A stretch of DNA of 64,000 bases, taken from the NCBI GenBank assembly GCA_947627425.1, contig CANQVZ010000002.1, forward strand, positions 45,078 to 109,077, in the 5' to 3' direction. This stretch comes from an uncultured Clostridia bacterium. Its GTDB lineage: Bacteria > Bacillota > Clostridia > Lachnospirales > CAG-274. The notes under the pieces were generated by a model that saw only the letters and a program-made list of their open reading frames with translations, ran no database searches and was not told the origin of the DNA. Below, one piece after another: positions 8,254-15,757 of the stretch; position 1 is the first letter of the stretch; each line of letters starts with the position of its first letter. A program made the translations under genes and the position numbers.

Positions 8254-9972
8254 ATGAACGAGCGTATTGCTGTTCCTTTCCCTTATGTAGGGCTTGATAC
8301 GGCGCTTAACATAGTTGAGTACAATTCTGTCTACAAAAAGTGGGTGGAGGGCTTTAAGGATATAAAGACCATATTTGACCTTATGCCCGAATTTGATGCG
8401 GACAAAGCCGAGCAGAGAGCGCTTATAGGTGAAAAATACTATGACCTTTATACTATGGCTGACGGAGAGGGCATAAATGTTATATTCATTGAAAATCCGT
8501 ATATAAACAGTAAGGGTATGCTCTGTACCAATATACTCATAGGTATGGTCATAATAGACAACAGCATAGAAATACAGGAAACTATGGACGAAATAAGGTA
8601 TCCCCATTTCTGTGCCATAATCGAGAGAAAAATAAACGATTATTTCAACAATCTCGGCGGCTTTGTAAGAAAGTACGAAAGCGGAAAATATCTCTTTGTG
8701 CTTAACAAGGACACATTGGCTCAGCTCAAGGAGGATAAATTTTCACTTGTCGAGACTATAGGCAAGCTCGACATGGGAAACGATGTCCCCGCCACGCTCA
8801 GCATAGGCATAGGCATGAACGGAAATACCGTCAACGAGAGTATGGCATATGCAAGGGGCGCGCTTGACCTTGCTCTCGGCAGAGGCGGCAATCAGATAGT
8901 TATAAAGGAATCCGAGGACAGCTATCAGTTCTTCGGCGGCGATGGAAAAGAGGTCAACAAAAATTCCAGAGTAAGAGCCAGAGTAAAGGCTCAGGGACTT
9001 GTAGAGCTTATGCTTTCTGCAAGAGATGTCATAGTTATGGGACATAAAAATCCCGATCTTGACAGTCTTGGCGCAGCTGCCGGAATATCCGCAATAGCCA
9101 AATTCTATGACAAAAAGTGTTATATAGTGCTCAACAAAATAACGAGCAGTATAAAGGCTCTGTACGAAAGGCTCTCGGATGACGGCAGATATGAAGACAC
9201 ATTCATAAATAACGAAGAGGCTCAAAAGCTTATAAAGCGGAATACTCTGCTTATAGTCGTAGATACGCACAGACCGTTCCTTACGGAATGTCCCGAGCTG
9301 TTGGATAGGGCAAAGAGTATAGTTATGCTCGACCATCACAGAAAGGCTACCGAGGCTATAGAAAACTGTGCTTTAATATATCATGAGGCATATGCTTCGT
9401 CCACCTGCGAGCTTGTTACCGAAATGCTCATGCATATAAAGGGAATAAGGCTCACAAGAACGGAGGTAGACGGACTTCTTGCGGGCATTACCGTGGACAC
9501 CAAGAACTTTGCATTTAAAACGGGTATAAAGACATTTGAGGCAGCCGCTTATCTCAAAAAGAACGGTGCGGATACGGTTTCTGTCAGAAGACTTTTCAAA
9601 AACTCGTTTGACGAATATATGGCGCGCTCAAGTGTTATAAGAAATGCCGTTATAATATACGAGGATATGGCGCTCTCGGTGCTTGACAGCAAGGCGGAGC
9701 TTGACAATCCCGTTTTACTCATTGCTCAGGCGGCAGACGAGCTTTTGAATATACTTGGCATAGAGGCAAGCTTCGTACTCTGTGAATTTGAAGGCTCCGT
9801 AAATATAAGCGCCAGAAGCCTTGGCAAGATAAATGTGCAGAAGCTTATGGAAAAGCTGGGCGGCGGCGGTCATCAGGCAGGCGCAGCTGCGCAGCTTGAG
9901 GGCGTTACCATAGATGAAGCAATAGAAATGCTCAAGCAAAAAATAGAAGAATATCTGGAGGAGAAAAATTAA
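8254..9972 (+). CDS. GdpP-like DHH/DHHA1 phosphoesterase, probable c-di-AMP phosphodiesterase, lacking membrane anchor
   Basis: Predicted to hydrolyse cyclic di-AMP. 572 aa: an N-terminal PAS-like region (1-90), a degenerate GGDEF-like domain (about 100-235), a DHH domain with MGHKNPDLDSLGAA, VVDTHRP and LDHHRK, and a C-terminal DHHA1 domain with GGGGHQAGAA. Classical GdpP has two N-terminal transmembrane helices; none is present, and the protein begins directly at MNERIAVPFPYVG. The ATG at 8254 is preceded by AAGAGGAG with good spacing; the ATG at 8245 lies against that site. It heads the conserved gdpP-rplI-dnaB order of Firmicutes, two bases before rplI. Confidence 0.87.
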   Translation: MNERIAVPFPYVGLDTALNIVEYNSVYKKWVEGFKDIKTIFDLMPEFDADKAEQRALIGEKYYDLYTMADGEGINVIFIENPYINSKGMLCTNILIGMVIIDNSIEIQETMDEIRYPHFCAIIERKINDYFNNLGGFVRKYESGKYLFVLNKDTLAQLKEDKFSLVETIGKLDMGNDVPATLSIGIGMNGNTVNESMAYARGALDLALGRGGNQIVIKESEDSYQFFGGDGKEVNKNSRVRARVKAQGLVELMLSARDVIVMGHKNPDLDSLGAAAGISAIAKFYDKKCYIVLNKITSSIKALYERLSDDGRYEDTFINNEEAQKLIKRNTLLIVVDTHRPFLTECPELLDRAKSIVMLDHHRKATEAIENCALIYHEAYASSTCELVTEMLMHIKGIRLTRTEVDGLLAGITVDTKNFAFKTGIKTFEAAAYLKKNGADTVSVRRLFKNSFDEYMARSSVIRNAVIIYEDMALSVLDSKAELDNPVLLIAQAADELLNILGIEASFVLCEFEGSVNISARSLGKINVQKLMEKLGGGGHQAGAAAQLEGVTIDEAIEMLKQKIEEYLEEKN

Positions 9973-9973
9973 T

Positions 9974-10417
9974 ATGAAAGTAATTCTTTTGGAAGATGTC
10001 AAGAATGTCGGCAAAAAAGACCAGACAATAAACGCAAGCGACGGCTATGCAAAGAACTATCTTATACCCAAAAAGCTGGCTGTGGAGGCTACGGACGCCA
10101 ACATAAAAAAGCTTGACAGAAAAAAGGCGGACGAGGCGGCAAAGGCAGCGGAGGAGCTTGAAAAGGCAAAAAAGCTCTGTTCCGAAATAGAAGCCAAAAC
10201 AGTTGATATAAAGGTAAAGGTCGGAGGAAACGGCAAGCTTTTCGGAGCTGTCACAAATAAGGAGGTCTCCGCGGCTTTGAAGGAACAGTTTGACCTTGAC
10301 ATAGATAAGAAAAAGATAACCGTAGAGCCTATAAAGACAGTAGGCGATTCGGAGGCTTCTATAAAGCTCCATCCTCAGGTGAGCGCTAAGCTCAAGATAT
10401 CGGTATCGGAGCAGTAA
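9974..10417 (+). CDS. rplI: 50S ribosomal protein L9
   Basis: Binds 23S rRNA domain V at the base of the L1 stalk. 147 aa, the normal size: the N-terminal domain MKVILLEDVKNVGKKD followed by GYAKNYLIP is the L9 signature; the long charged connecting helix runs through residues 45-75 and the C-terminal domain follows. ATG 9974 begins two bases after the gdpP stop, with GGAGGA overlapping the gdpP end. It sits between gdpP and dnaB, the usual order in this phylum. Confidence 0.97.
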   Translation: MKVILLEDVKNVGKKDQTINASDGYAKNYLIPKKLAVEATDANIKKLDRKKADEAAKAAEELEKAKKLCSEIEAKTVDIKVKVGGNGKLFGAVTNKEVSAALKEQFDLDIDKKKITVEPIKTVGDSEASIKLHPQVSAKLKISVSEQ

Positions 10418-10438
10418 TATACTTAAGGAGGCAGTATC

Positions 10439-11827
10439 ATGCCCGATAACAGCAATGAAAATTCATATATCAACAGAATACCGCCTCATGACAACGAAGC
10501 CGAACAGATGGTGCTTGGCTGTATGCTCTATCCCGATGACGAGGGCGTCAGAATTGCAGCCGAAAATCTTTCGGCAGACGATTTCTACAGTCCTGCGCAC
10601 AGGCTCATATTCAATGCCTTTCTGGATCTTTATAACAGCAATAAGCCCGTTGACTTTGTTATGGCTAAGGATAAGCTCGAAGCATTGGGCTATATGGAGC
10701 AGGTGGGCGGAATAGAATATCTCGTTAATCTTAGCAATCTTGCGCCCACAACTGCCAAAACAAAGTTTTATACGGACATAGTAAAGGAAAAGTCTATATT
10801 GAGAAGGCTCATAAAGGCAGGGGACGGCATTTCATCCGCGGCATATGACGGCAGCGAAAGCTCGGACACTCTCATAGTGAAGGCAGAGCAGAGCATACTC
10901 GATATCTCACGCAATATAAACAGGGAAGACTTTGTATCAATGGATAAGATAATGGCTCAGGTCATAGAAAACATTGACAAGGTGACCCGTTCGGGTAGTC
11001 GCATAACCGGCATAGAAACAGGATTTAAGGACTTTGACAGACTCACCGCTGGACTTCAGAATGCAGACCTCATACTTATTGCGGGCAGACCGTCTATGGG
11101 CAAGACGGCTTTCGGACTTAATATCGCACAGTATGTTGCGGTCGAAAAGAAAATACCCGTAGCTATTTTTTCACTTGAAATGTCCATGCTTCAGCTCGGA
11201 AACAGAATGTTATCCTCACAGGCGCTTGTGGATTCGAGCAAGCTCAGAGTGGGAAATCTGTCTCCGCAGGAATGCGACAGCATAGCTATGGCAATGGGTA
11301 CGCTTTCTGCCGCGCCCATAGAGATATATGACACCCCCGGCATAAATCCCATGAGCTTGAGAGAAAAGTGCAGAAAATTGAAGCTTGAAAAGGGACTTGG
11401 TCTTATAGTGATAGACTATCTCCAGCTTATGGAGGGCTCGGGCAGCAGAAACGAATCAGATCAGCAAAGGGTATCCTTTATATCCCGTTCACTAAAGAAT
11501 ATAGCAAGAGAGCTTAATGTGCCTGTAGTAGCGCTTTCTCAGCTTTCAAGAGGTCCGGAGAGCAGGACAGACCACAGACCTATGATGTCGGATCTGCGCG
11601 AATCGGGTGCCATTGAGCAGGACGCCGATGTGGTATGTCTGCTTTTCAGAGAGGAATACTACAAAAAAGACGATCCCGATGTCAAGAATAAGGGCGAGGT
11701 CATAGTCGCAAAGAACAGAAACGGCTCCACAGATACCATAAATCTTACATGGAAAGGGCAGTATACCAGGTTTTTCGATACGCTTGAAGAAGAAATACCC
11801 TATGACATACCTCCCGATATGCAATGA
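10439..11827 (+). CDS. dnaB: Replicative DNA helicase DnaB
   Basis: Hexameric 5'-3' helicase of the replication fork. 462 aa, typical length: the N-terminal primase-interaction domain starts around PPHDNEAEQMVLGCML; the RecA-like C-terminal domain has Walker A GRPSMGKTAF, Walker B LIVIDYLQLM, and motif H4 LSQLSRGPESR. AAGGAGG lies upstream of ATG 10439. It is the last gene of the gdpP-rplI-dnaB operon and is followed by a strong terminator shared with convergent DAHP synthase. No intein is seen. Confidence 0.97.
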   Translation: MPDNSNENSYINRIPPHDNEAEQMVLGCMLYPDDEGVRIAAENLSADDFYSPAHRLIFNAFLDLYNSNKPVDFVMAKDKLEALGYMEQVGGIEYLVNLSNLAPTTAKTKFYTDIVKEKSILRRLIKAGDGISSAAYDGSESSDTLIVKAEQSILDISRNINREDFVSMDKIMAQVIENIDKVTRSGSRITGIETGFKDFDRLTAGLQNADLILIAGRPSMGKTAFGLNIAQYVAVEKKIPVAIFSLEMSMLQLGNRMLSSQALVDSSKLRVGNLSPQECDSIAMAMGTLSAAPIEIYDTPGINPMSLREKCRKLKLEKGLGLIVIDYLQLMEGSGSRNESDQQRVSFISRSLKNIARELNVPVVALSQLSRGPESRTDHRPMMSDLRESGAIEQDADVVCLLFREEYYKKDDPDVKNKGEVIVAKNRNGSTDTINLTWKGQYTRFFDTLEEEIPYDIPPDMQ

Positions 11828-11833
11828 CAACAT

Positions 11834-11872
11834 AAAAAACGGTACAGATATTTTCTGTACCGTTTGTTTTTT
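11834..11872. terminator. Bidirectional rho-independent terminator
   Basis: A perfect 12-bp stem (AAACGGTACAGA / TCTGTACCGTTT) with a 5-nt loop and flanking A and T runs separates dnaB from the converging DAHP synthase gene. Confidence 0.9.
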
Positions 11873-11879
11873 ATATTAA

Positions 11880-12914
11880 TCAAAGTATCTGATACATTTC
11901 CAGTAAAAGCTTCTTTGTGTCCTCAAAGCTTAAGCAGGGATCTGTTATGGATTTTCCGTATATATGACCCTTTATGTCATTGCCTTGATTTCCGCCCATA
12001 ATATAGCTCTCTATCATAACGCCCTTAACAAGCTTTTTGAGCCTGTCACTGCATGAGCGTGAATGAAGTATATCCTTGACTATTCTGGGCTGCTCCGTAT
12101 GTATTTTCTTTGAGTTGGAGTGGTTGGCGTCCACTATAACAGCGGGATTTGCATACTTTCCGGCATCATACATATCGGCGGCAAGTATAAGATCCTCATA
12201 GTGATAGTTTTGTATATGCACGCCTCGTCTGTTTACCGAGCCTCTCATTATGGCATGGGCAAGGGGATTTCCGCTGGACTTCACCTCATCATCACCGTAT
12301 ATGAAATCATGGCTCTGCTGAGCAGCTCTTATGGAATTAAACATAACGCTCAGATCGCCGCTCATGGGATTTTTCATGCCCACAGGCACATCGATACCGC
12401 TGGATGTGAGCCTATGCTGCTGATTTTCAACACTTCTTGCGCCTATGGCTATATATGAAAGAATATCGTCAACATACGGAAGATTTGAGGGATAGAGCAT
12501 TTCATCGGCAATGGGAAGACCTGTTTCCCTTATAACTCTTAAGTACATATTTCTTATAGCCTTTATACCCTCTGCCATGTTCGGCTCTCCGTTGGGGTCG
12601 GGCTGATGCATCATTCCCTTATAGCCTTCGCCCGTTGTTCTGGGCTTTCCCGTGTATACCCTCACAATAGTGAATATTTTGTCGCTTATAAGCTTGCTGA
12701 CCTCCGAAAGCCTGCGTGCGTAATCACACACGGATTCCTCCTCATCAGCCGAGCAAGGACCTACTATAACTATAAATCTGTTGTCTCTGCCTTCAAAAAT
12801 ATCTCTGAGGGCTTTGTCGTTTTCGTCCTTTATCTGCTTCAGATCGGGAGTAAGAGGAGTCATTTCCTTTATCTCCGCAGCCGGACGCATTTTTCTGACT
12901 TTTGTAAAACTCAT
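11880..12914 (-). CDS. aroF: 3-deoxy-7-phosphoheptulonate (DAHP) synthase, class I
   Basis: First step of the shikimate pathway: condenses phosphoenolpyruvate with erythrose 4-phosphate. 344 aa, matching the AroF/G/H class: RFIVIVGPCSADEEESV near residue 60, RVYTGKPRTTGEGYKGM, GARSVENQQHR, and metal-site DANHSNSKK. The true start is ATG 12914 (AAGGAG nine bases upstream); the frame extends further without a ribosome site. No separate regulatory domain is fused. It is a single-gene unit, but functionally linked to prephenate dehydratase at 7350. The symbol is family-level; aroG or aroH would be equally valid. Confidence 0.92.
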   Translation of the reverse strand: MSFTKVRKMRPAAEIKEMTPLTPDLKQIKDENDKALRDIFEGRDNRFIVIVGPCSADEEESVCDYARRLSEVSKLISDKIFTIVRVYTGKPRTTGEGYKGMMHQPDPNGEPNMAEGIKAIRNMYLRVIRETGLPIADEMLYPSNLPYVDDILSYIAIGARSVENQQHRLTSSGIDVPVGMKNPMSGDLSVMFNSIRAAQQSHDFIYGDDEVKSSGNPLAHAIMRGSVNRRGVHIQNYHYEDLILAADMYDAGKYANPAVIVDANHSNSKKIHTEQPRIVKDILHSRSCSDRLKKLVKGVMIESYIMGGNQGNDIKGHIYGKSITDPCLSFEDTKKLLLEMYQIL

Positions 12915-13053
12915 ATCATTACACTCCTTAGTTTTTGCTTTACTTAATAATATATATTCTTTTTGTCTATAAGTCAAGTATTTATATTATTTTTTTGAAA
13001 CAAAAAATAATATGTTATGAATGCGATATATTAATAAATATTTCAAATAACTA

Positions 13054-13082
13054 TTGTAATTAAAGCCAATAAATGGTATAAT
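13054..13082 (+). promoter_or_regulatory. Predicted promoter of the PPi-phosphofructokinase gene
   Basis: TTGTAA (13054-13059), 17-bp spacer, TATAAT (13077-13082), about 38 bases before the start codon. Confidence 0.7.
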
Positions 13083-13119
13083 AAATTAAAATATATACAA
13101 AAGGAAAGGAGATATTTTT

Positions 13120-14346
13120 ATGAAGTTAGGCAACATTATTGTAGGTCAGTCGGGAGGTCCCACGTCAGTTATCAACTCCAGCCTTGCGGGAGTATTTCAG
13201 GCTGCAAAGGAGCTTGGCGCACCAAAGATCTACGGCATGAAAAACGGTATAGAGGGTCTTTTGAATGAGCAGTATATAGATATGAGAGAATATCTTAAGG
13301 GCGACATGGAGGTCGAGATCCTCAAGAGAACTCCCTCGGCATTTTTGGGTTCATGCCGTTTTAAGCTCCCCACAGTTGATAAAAGCCCCGAAACCTATGA
13401 CAGAATAATCGAAGTCTTAAGAAAGCTTGACATCAAGCATTTCTTCTACATCGGCGGCAACGACTCCATGGACACCATTAAGCAGCTCAGCGAGTATGCT
13501 GCGGCAAAGAACATAACGGATATCACATTCATGGGCGTACCCAAGACTATCGATAACGACCTTGCCGTTACCGACCATACTCCGGGCTACGGTTCTGCGG
13601 CAAAGTATATAGGCACTACTATAAAGGAGCTTTCAAGAGACGCTGTGGTTCAGCTCATAGATATCGTTACAATAGTTGAGATCATGGGCAGAAACGCAGG
13701 CTGGCTTGCAGCTGCAGCAGCTCTTGCAAAGGGAGAGGACTGCGAGGGCGCAGATCTTATTTATCTTCCCGAAACAGTATTCGATATCGACAAGTTCCTT
13801 GCAAAGGTAGAGGATATCCACAAGACAAAGAAGCAGGTGCTCGTTGCCGTATCAGAGGGCATCAAGGTTGCTGACGGCAGCTATGTATGCGAGGCAGCAG
13901 CCGCAAATAAGGCTGTTGACAGCTTCGGACACAAGACTCTCGGCGGTACCGCTTCAACACTTGCCGGTATAATTGCCGATAAGTTCGGATGGAAGACAAG
14001 ACCCATAGAGTTCAGCACAATACAGAGATGTGCAAGCCATATCGGTTCTCTTACCGATGTAAATGAAGCCTTCCTTGTAGGCGGTCAGGTTGTTAAGGCT
14101 GCGGCAGAGGGCGAAACGGGCAAGGTTGGTATCTATGTAAGAGTATCCAACAAGCCTTATATGATGAATACGGATATATATGATGTAAATGCAATAGCAA
14201 ATGTAGAGAAGACTGTTCCCAAGGAATGGATAATAAACGACGGCACATACCTTTCACAGGAGGCTATCGACTATATGAGCCCGCTTATCCAGGGCGAGGT
14301 ATGTCCTTACATGGTAAACGGTCTGCCTAAGCACATCAAGCTTTGA
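13120..14346 (+). CDS. pfp: Phosphofructokinase, pyrophosphate-dependent type
   Basis: Phosphorylates fructose 6-phosphate in glycolysis, predicted with pyrophosphate as donor. 408 aa. The donor-deciding residues support PPi: GGNDS carries Asp where ATP enzymes have Gly (GGDGS), and PKTIDND carries Lys where ATP enzymes have Gly (PGTIDND). Other motifs are GQSGGPTSVINSS at the N-terminus, MGRNAGWLAAA and VLVAVSEG. AAAGGAGA precedes ATG 13120. It is monocistronic with its own promoter and terminator. PPi-PFK saves ATP in anaerobes living by fermentation, consistent with the rest of the window. Confidence 0.92.
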   Translation: MKLGNIIVGQSGGPTSVINSSLAGVFQAAKELGAPKIYGMKNGIEGLLNEQYIDMREYLKGDMEVEILKRTPSAFLGSCRFKLPTVDKSPETYDRIIEVLRKLDIKHFFYIGGNDSMDTIKQLSEYAAAKNITDITFMGVPKTIDNDLAVTDHTPGYGSAAKYIGTTIKELSRDAVVQLIDIVTIVEIMGRNAGWLAAAAALAKGEDCEGADLIYLPETVFDIDKFLAKVEDIHKTKKQVLVAVSEGIKVADGSYVCEAAAANKAVDSFGHKTLGGTASTLAGIIADKFGWKTRPIEFSTIQRCASHIGSLTDVNEAFLVGGQVVKAAAEGETGKVGIYVRVSNKPYMMNTDIYDVNAIANVEKTVPKEWIINDGTYLSQEAIDYMSPLIQGEVCPYMVNGLPKHIKL

Positions 14347-14390
14347 TGTCTGAGGCAATACACTTATGTTTTACCTTTGATCGTTATAAT

Positions 14391-14417
14391 AGCCACAGTT
14401 TTTATCTGTGGCTTTTA
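14391..14417 (+). terminator. Rho-independent terminator of pfp
   Basis: Stem AGCCACAG / CTGTGGCT with a 7-nt loop and a short T-rich tail. Confidence 0.75.
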
Positions 14418-14444
14418 TACTGAAAAGCTTAAGGAGTATGTAAA

Positions 14445-15314
14445 ATGCTGCTGAAATTATTTTTGTTTATGTGCGAGGTCAAGAACAGAGTAATTAAAAA
14501 CGACCTCATGACCTACGCCAATTCGCTTACATTCAGACTAATATTGGCAATCTTCCCGTTCCTCATTGCACTTTTGACGCTGCTGGGCTTTTTAAATCTG
14601 CCCGTGGACAGAATAACAAATACCGTAGTTGAGGATATGCCGAAGGAAATGGCAGATATGATAAGCTTTTTTATAAGCGATGTACTGAGAGAAAAACGCC
14701 TCAGCCTGCTTTCATCGAGTATAATAATTGCCGTGTACAGTGCCTCGGCGGGCATACACACAATGGTAAAGGGCGTCTGCGCGACATTTGAAACTCATGA
14801 GGACAGAAATTTCTTCAAGACAAGATTTATAAGCATAATACTTATGCTCGTTTTTGTTGTTATAATAGTGGCGACATTGTATATAACCATTTTTGGCGAC
14901 ACCATAAACAGCTTCTTGGAAAGCAGAAATATAGTACGCCATATACCCGATGTTGTAACAGGCTCGCTTATGCATATAATAATCGCAGTCATAATAGCTA
15001 TTTTCCTTGTACTCTTGTACAAATTCTCGGTCAATATGCGTATAGGGCTCAAATATCTTTTGCCGGGCATAGTGTTTACTATGGCAAGCTGGTTCATAGT
15101 TTCAAAGCTTTTCAATATATATATTTCAAACTTTTCCAGATATTCCGTCATTTACGGAAGTATAGGCGCCATATTTGTGTTTGCGCTTTGGCTTCTGCTG
15201 CTTTCGGTGCTCATACTCGTAGGCTCGCAGATAAATGCGGTGCTGTATGATAAGGATTTTATGGGCAAGCTGAACAGACATTTCAATGGCGGTATAGACA
15301 AGGGCATATATTAA
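14445..15314 (+). CDS. YihY/BrkB-family inner membrane protein
   Basis: Polytopic membrane protein of the YihY (formerly 'ribonuclease BN') family, 289 aa. About six hydrophobic segments are visible (for example LILAIFPFLIALLTLLGFL, SIILMLVFVVIIVATLYIT, and the C-terminal GSIGAIFVFALWLLLLSVLILVG). The family hallmark AWFIVSK-like segment (TMASWFIVSKLFNIYISNFSRYS) is present. Its biochemical role is not established; homologues were wrongly linked to tRNA processing. AAGGAG lies upstream of ATG 14445. It is a single gene with a terminator on both sides. Confidence 0.88.
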   Translation: MLLKLFLFMCEVKNRVIKNDLMTYANSLTFRLILAIFPFLIALLTLLGFLNLPVDRITNTVVEDMPKEMADMISFFISDVLREKRLSLLSSSIIIAVYSASAGIHTMVKGVCATFETHEDRNFFKTRFISIILMLVFVVIIVATLYITIFGDTINSFLESRNIVRHIPDVVTGSLMHIIIAVIIAIFLVLLYKFSVNMRIGLKYLLPGIVFTMASWFIVSKLFNIYISNFSRYSVIYGSIGAIFVFALWLLLLSVLILVGSQINAVLYDKDFMGKLNRHFNGGIDKGIY

Positions 15315-15344
15315 ATAAATATTCTTCTCTAAATACGGAGATAT

Positions 15345-15380
15345 AAAAAAGAACCCGATATATTCGGGTCCTTTTTATTT
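15345..15380. terminator. Rho-independent terminator between converging genes
   Basis: Short stem ACCCGA / TCGGGT (plus flanking pairs) between A6 and T5 runs, after the YihY gene and facing the end of the ferredoxin gene. Confidence 0.7.
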
Positions 15381-15398
15381 TAAATTAACAGTTATGTA

Positions 15399-15566
15399 TC
15401 AATTATGGGGAGCGCCAACAGGACAATTTCCTGCACAAGCTCCGCAGTCGATACAAGAATCTGCGTCGATAACATACTTACCGTCGCCCTCGCTTATAGC
15501 GCCAACAGGACAATCTGCTGCACAAGCGCCACAGCTGATACAATCATCACCAATAGTATATGCCAT
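15399..15566 (-). CDS. 2[4Fe-4S] ferredoxin
   Basis: Small clostridial-type electron carrier, 55 aa, too short for many gene finders. Two CxxCxxCxxxCP clusters are complete: CISCGACAADCPVGA in the N-terminal half and CIDCGACAGNCPVGA in the C-terminal half, reflecting the ancestral duplication. ATG 15566 is preceded by AAGGAGGTG. It has its own upstream region with a 17-bp palindrome just before the ribosome site, suggesting regulated expression. It probably serves pyruvate:ferredoxin oxidoreductase and hydrogenase-type reactions; partners are not in the window. Confidence 0.96.
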   Translation of the reverse strand: MAYTIGDDCISCGACAADCPVGAISEGDGKYVIDADSCIDCGACAGNCPVGAPHN

Positions 15567-15589
15567 AATGAAGCACCTCCTTAAATATT

Positions 15590-15606
15590 AGTAAGTTTAA
15601 CTTACT
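15590..15606. promoter_or_regulatory. Palindromic operator-like site before ferredoxin
   Basis: Palindrome AGTAAGTT-T-AACTTACT, placed between a candidate -10 (TATATT, minus strand, about 15612-15620) and the ribosome site of the ferredoxin gene. This location is typical of a repressor site. The TAAG/CTTA arms resemble those of the palindrome before the rubrerythrin at 53170. Confidence 0.5.
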
Positions 15607-15718
15607 TAACTATATAATATAACATATTGAATAAAATTTCAAGTATATTTGTGTAAATTTTATAAAAAATATTACATTTTATTCCTTACTATATTAATAA
15701 CATAATAAACAACAAATA

Positions 15719-15753
15719 TAAAGAACAGCCTCAAATCAAAGGCTGTTCTTTTA
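15719..15753 (-). terminator. Terminator of leuS
   Basis: A perfect 10-bp stem (AAGAACAGCC / GGCTGTTCTT) with a 10-nt loop directly after the leuS stop codon, on the minus strand. Confidence 0.75.
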
Positions 15754-15757
15754 AATA

